From assembly GCA_949300485.1 (NCBI GenBank), contig CASGEL010000012.1:1-47205 (forward strand): a stretch of 47,205 nucleotides of DNA. The letters run 5' to 3'. The translations under genes were made by a program, and so were the position numbers. Origin of the DNA: an uncultured bacterium (GTDB taxonomy: Bacteria > Cyanobacteriota > Vampirovibrionia > Gastranaerophilales > Gastranaerophilaceae). Shown here in pieces: positions 44,871 through 47,205 of this stretch (positions within the stretch are counted from its first letter, which is position 1; each line of letters begins with the position of its first letter). The notes beneath the pieces are model-generated. The model saw only the letters and a list, made by a program, of their open reading frames with translations, was not told where the DNA came from and ran no database searches.

Positions 44871-45893
44871 TTAATTTTTATTTCTATTAATAATTTTGTC
44901 TTGTCCCCAGATAAAAGAGGATCTGATTTCTTCTCCTATTTTTTCTATAGGATGAGAGAGGTTTTCTTCTCTTAGTTTGTTAAAGTTTTTGCAGCCAGTG
45001 GACATTTCTTTTGTGAATTCATCTGCAAATTTTCCTGATTGAATATCTTTTAGAATTTGTCTCATTGCATTTTTTGAGGCTTCTCCGATAACTTGAGGCC
45101 CTCTTGTCATATCCCCGTATTCTGCGGTATTGGAAATTGAATACCGCATATCTGCAAGTCCGCCTTGATTAACAAGGTCGATAATAAGTTTCATTTCATG
45201 TAAAACTTCAAAGTAAGCCATATAAGGTGAATATCCGGCTTCAGTCAGAATTTCAAATCCTGCTTTCATCAATGCTGAAACACCACCGCAAATTACAGCT
45301 TGTTCTCCAAATAAGTCTGTTTCTGTTTCTTCTTTGAATGTTGTTTCAATAATTCCTGCACGACCTGCACCTATTGCTGAAGCGTAAGATAGTGATATAT
45401 CTTTTGAATCTCCTGATGGATCTTGATATATTGCAATCAAAGACGGTACTCCTTTTCCTTCTGTGTATTGGCTTCTTACTGTGTGTCCCGGGCCTTTTGG
45501 AGCAACCATTATTACATTAATATCAGATGGTGGTATTATTTTTTTGTAGTGAATATTGAATCCATGTGAAAACATTAGATATTGACCTGAGTGCATATTA
45601 GGTTTGATTTGTTTTTCGTAAACTTCGGCTTGTAGTTCATCAGGAATAAGAATTTGTACGATATCTGCCCATTTTACGGCTTCTTCTATAGGCATAACTT
45701 TAAATCCATAGTCTTTAGCTTTGATTTCTGATTTGCCGCCCTTTCTTAGACCAAGAACCACATTGCATCCTGAATCTTTTAAGTTCATAGATTGTCCATA
45801 ACCTTGTGAACCAAATCCGATAATTGCAATTTTTTTAGATTTAATTAAGTTTTGATTAATATCTTTGTCAAGATAAATTTTAAGACTATTCAT
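44871..45893 (-). CDS. ilvC: Ketol-acid reductoisomerase (class I)
   Basis: IlvC isomerises and reduces acetolactate or acetohydroxybutyrate in branched-chain amino acid synthesis. The 340 residues have G-F-G-S-Q-G-Y-G-Q, A-P-K-G-P-G-H-T-V-R, E-T-x-L-F-G-E-Q and E-V-L-H-E-M-K-L-I. GAGG lies 5 nt before the ATG at 45893. A GTG 6 nt upstream is too close to the ribosome-binding site. ilvBN and ilvD are not in the window. Confidence 0.97.
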   Translation of the reverse strand: MNSLKIYLDKDINQNLIKSKKIAIIGFGSQGYGQSMNLKDSGCNVVLGLRKGGKSEIKAKDYGFKVMPIEEAVKWADIVQILIPDELQAEVYEKQIKPNMHSGQYLMFSHGFNIHYKKIIPPSDINVIMVAPKGPGHTVRSQYTEGKGVPSLIAIYQDPSGDSKDISLSYASAIGAGRAGIIETTFKEETETDLFGEQAVICGGVSALMKAGFEILTEAGYSPYMAYFEVLHEMKLIIDLVNQGGLADMRYSISNTAEYGDMTRGPQVIGEASKNAMRQILKDIQSGKFADEFTKEMSTGCKNFNKLREENLSHPIEKIGEEIRSSFIWGQDKIINRNKN

Positions 45894-45960
45894 ACACACC
45901 TCGATTTTCTTCTTATTTGTTTATAATTTTATCACGAAGAAAGAGTCTGGTAAATGTTCC

Positions 45961-46932
45961 TTATCCTATTTGGTTTTCTCCAAGTAAAAATACATTCCAG
46001 TTTGTAGATTCTTGTTTTACTGGTTTATAAAAATCTTTTACAAGAATTTGTTGAGTTTGTATAGGTATATAGTTTTTGGATTTTAAGAAGTTTTCGAATT
46101 TTTCTGAATTTTTTGTGTAAGTTTTTTGTTTTATAACAGGATAGAATGCTCTTTTTTTTCTAGCGATTTCGCATAGCATAATATTTATAATACTGTTATA
46201 GTCAAAGTCATATCCACTGTTTGTTGTTATATCAAGAATGTAATTAAGATTATCGCTTGTTGTTATGGAAAAATATCCTAAAATATTTTTATCATCTTCA
46301 ATTACGAACCTTGTTTTGTAGTAATCATTGAATCCGCAGAAAAAACTTTCTTGAAATTCTTTTTCGTGCCTGATTAGGGATGGTTTGTAGATGTTTACCA
46401 GTTCGGAATTATATAATTGCGCTATAGATTTGGCATCTGATTGTTGTGCATATCTCCATTTCAAGTCATTTTTTTCCGGAATTGGTTTTTCAATTTTCCA
46501 AAGAATTTCGGACGCACATTGTCTAAAACCACAGCCATTTATAAAAAGGTTAAATAGTTCATCATGACATTCGTCAATAGTAACACTAAAAGAAGTTGCC
46601 CCCTTCCCACCAAATTTTTGGATAACGAATTCTACAAGTTGTTTTGCTATATCATAAAGGTTTTCTTTAAAAATTAATCTAGTTATGTTTATTTTATACG
46701 GATTTCCCGGAGTTTTGGCAGTTGTTATTAGTCCGAGAATTTCATTTTGATCGACAAGAATAAAAGATTCAGATTTAAATTTCATAGCAAGTGGTAAAAG
46801 TGCATTGATAAATCCTATTGGTTCTTCCATCAATGATTTTGCAAGTTTATCATTTTCATCAGTGCAAAGATAGGAAATTAGTTTTTTGAGTTTAGGATAA
46901 TCAAAATAGGTTAATCTTCTTATTCTAATCAT
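45961..46932 (-). CDS. GNAT-like N-acetyltransferase, probably tandem
   Basis: The 323 residues start I-R-I-R-R-L-T-Y-F-D-Y-P-K-L, typical of GNAT N-termini. A second similar unit begins near residue 178 (L-K-W-R-Y-A-Q-Q-S-D-A-K-S-I-A-Q-L-Y), and F-V-I-E-D-D-K-N-I-L-G-Y-F resembles the GNAT central strands. The acetyl-CoA R-x-x-G-x-G/A loop is not clear, so activity is uncertain. No Shine-Dalgarno is present. A strong promoter ends 6 nt before the ATG (see 46939-46967). Confidence 0.65.
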   Translation of the reverse strand: MIRIRRLTYFDYPKLKKLISYLCTDENDKLAKSLMEEPIGFINALLPLAMKFKSESFILVDQNEILGLITTAKTPGNPYKINITRLIFKENLYDIAKQLVEFVIQKFGGKGATSFSVTIDECHDELFNLFINGCGFRQCASEILWKIEKPIPEKNDLKWRYAQQSDAKSIAQLYNSELVNIYKPSLIRHEKEFQESFFCGFNDYYKTRFVIEDDKNILGYFSITTSDNLNYILDITTNSGYDFDYNSIINIMLCEIARKKRAFYPVIKQKTYTKNSEKFENFLKSKNYIPIQTQQILVKDFYKPVKQESTNWNVFLLGENQIG

Positions 46933-46938
46933 ATTGAT

Positions 46939-46967
46939 ATTATAGCGCTTGAAAGATTTAGGTGCAA
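46939..46967 (-). promoter_or_regulatory. Promoter of the GNAT-like gene, leaderless type
   Basis: On the minus strand TTGCAC (46962-46967), a 17-bp spacer and TATAAT (46939-46944) are followed by only 6 nt and the ATG at 46932. The expected transcription start is the A of the start codon. Confidence 0.75.
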
Positions 46968-47028
46968 GTTAATATTTGATATAAGAGTTACTATGCCCCA
47001 AGAAAGTAGTTATTCAGATCTGTATCTA

Positions 47029-47062
47029 TAAAAAACAGAGAAGAACATTTGTTCTTCTCTGT
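47029..47062 (-). terminator. Terminator of the partial gene at the window end
   Basis: ACAGAGAAGAAC (47035-47046) and GTTCTTCTCTGT (47051-47062) form a 12-bp stem with a 4-nt loop. On the minus strand TTTTTT follows. Confidence 0.92.
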
Positions 47063-47090
47063 CAAAAGTTATTAAACTTTTACAATCTGA

Positions 47091-47205
47091 CTATTTAGCA
47101 GATGTTAATACGTATTTAGCAGCATTTGAAGCCGGTTCAACTGTTGCATCGTGGAATACGATTGGGAATACATCTGTCATGTTACGAGCATTGTTTTTAA
47201 CAACG
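47091..47205 (-). CDS. C-terminal 37 residues of an unidentified protein (partial)
   Basis: The minus-strand frame is open to the window edge and ends in TAG at 47091-47093. The visible C-terminus includes T-D-V-F-P-I-V-F-H-D-A-T-V and ends Y-V-L-T-S-A-K. The C-ending Asn, Phe and Ile codons resemble gap, suggesting high expression. I do not recognise the family. A strong terminator follows. Confidence 0.6.
   Translation of the reverse strand, partial: VVKNNARNMTDVFPIVFHDATVEPASNAAKYVLTSAK

Overview
The window is AT-rich, densely coded bacterial chromosome. Gene content suggests a non-photosynthetic relative of Cyanobacteria, most likely Gastranaerophilales (Melainabacteria/Vampirovibrionia). 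The reasons are low G+C, pseudopilin-like proteins with a D-x-N-G-x-K-x-P-N module, a Gram-positive-like RNA decay set (RNase Y, YmdB, YhaM-like) beside a cyanobacterial-type GshB, and many lineage-specific proteins with a short aromatic-T/Q-G/A motif. This assignment is inference and was not tested by a search. No tRNA, rRNA, CRISPR array, IS element or prophage was seen.

Layout. 1-4.7 kb: the 3' part of a Cys-rich pilin-like gene, ribD, a UPF0173 metal-dependent hydrolase, gshB and a protein-kinase-like orphan. 5.1-10.3 kb: gap (GAPDH) with its own terminator, two lineage-specific orphans, a GlmS-like tandem SIS protein without glutaminase, and gatB. 10.3-14.9 kb (minus strand): rny, ymdB, a PHP phosphoesterase, a membrane-anchored pilin-like protein and a LOG-family gene, in that transcription order. 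15.2-19.7 kb: a calpain-like protease, two orphan membrane-associated proteins, an unusual 70-bp inverted-repeat element and a DUF167 gene. 19.8-24.1 kb: bifunctional rel, then an NfeD/YuaF-like gene and flotillin. 24.3-29.6 kb: an Nfn-type FAD/[2Fe-2S] subunit, a four-cysteine miniprotein, etfB-etfA, tsaD and purA. 29.7-32.5 kb: a double-domain M16 peptidase.

32.5-38.5 kb (minus strand) is a tightly overlapping murF-mraY-murD-ftsW-murG division/cell-wall cluster. 38.5-43.1 kb holds two ribosomal protein operons, rplU-rpmA and rplJ-rplL. Each has a structured leader and a strong terminator. Directly after rplL lies a membrane-anchored protein carrying an L7/L12 C-terminal-like domain. 43.1-47.2 kb (minus strand) holds a Lys-rich winged-helix protein, a YhaM-like exoribonuclease, ilvC, a GNAT-like protein and the 3' end of an unidentified gene.

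The strongest leads are: (1) the recurrent F-T-G/F-Q-A motif in otherwise unrelated orphan proteins; (2) the membrane-anchored L12-CTD protein next to rplL; (3) genes without Shine-Dalgarno sites whose -10 boxes lie about 6-9 nt from the start codon, implying leaderless mRNAs; (4) a possible electron-bifurcation neighbourhood with a new small Cys protein; (5) the 70-bp inverted-repeat element near 18.9 kb; (6) the calpain-like and kinase-like proteins with intact catalytic residues.
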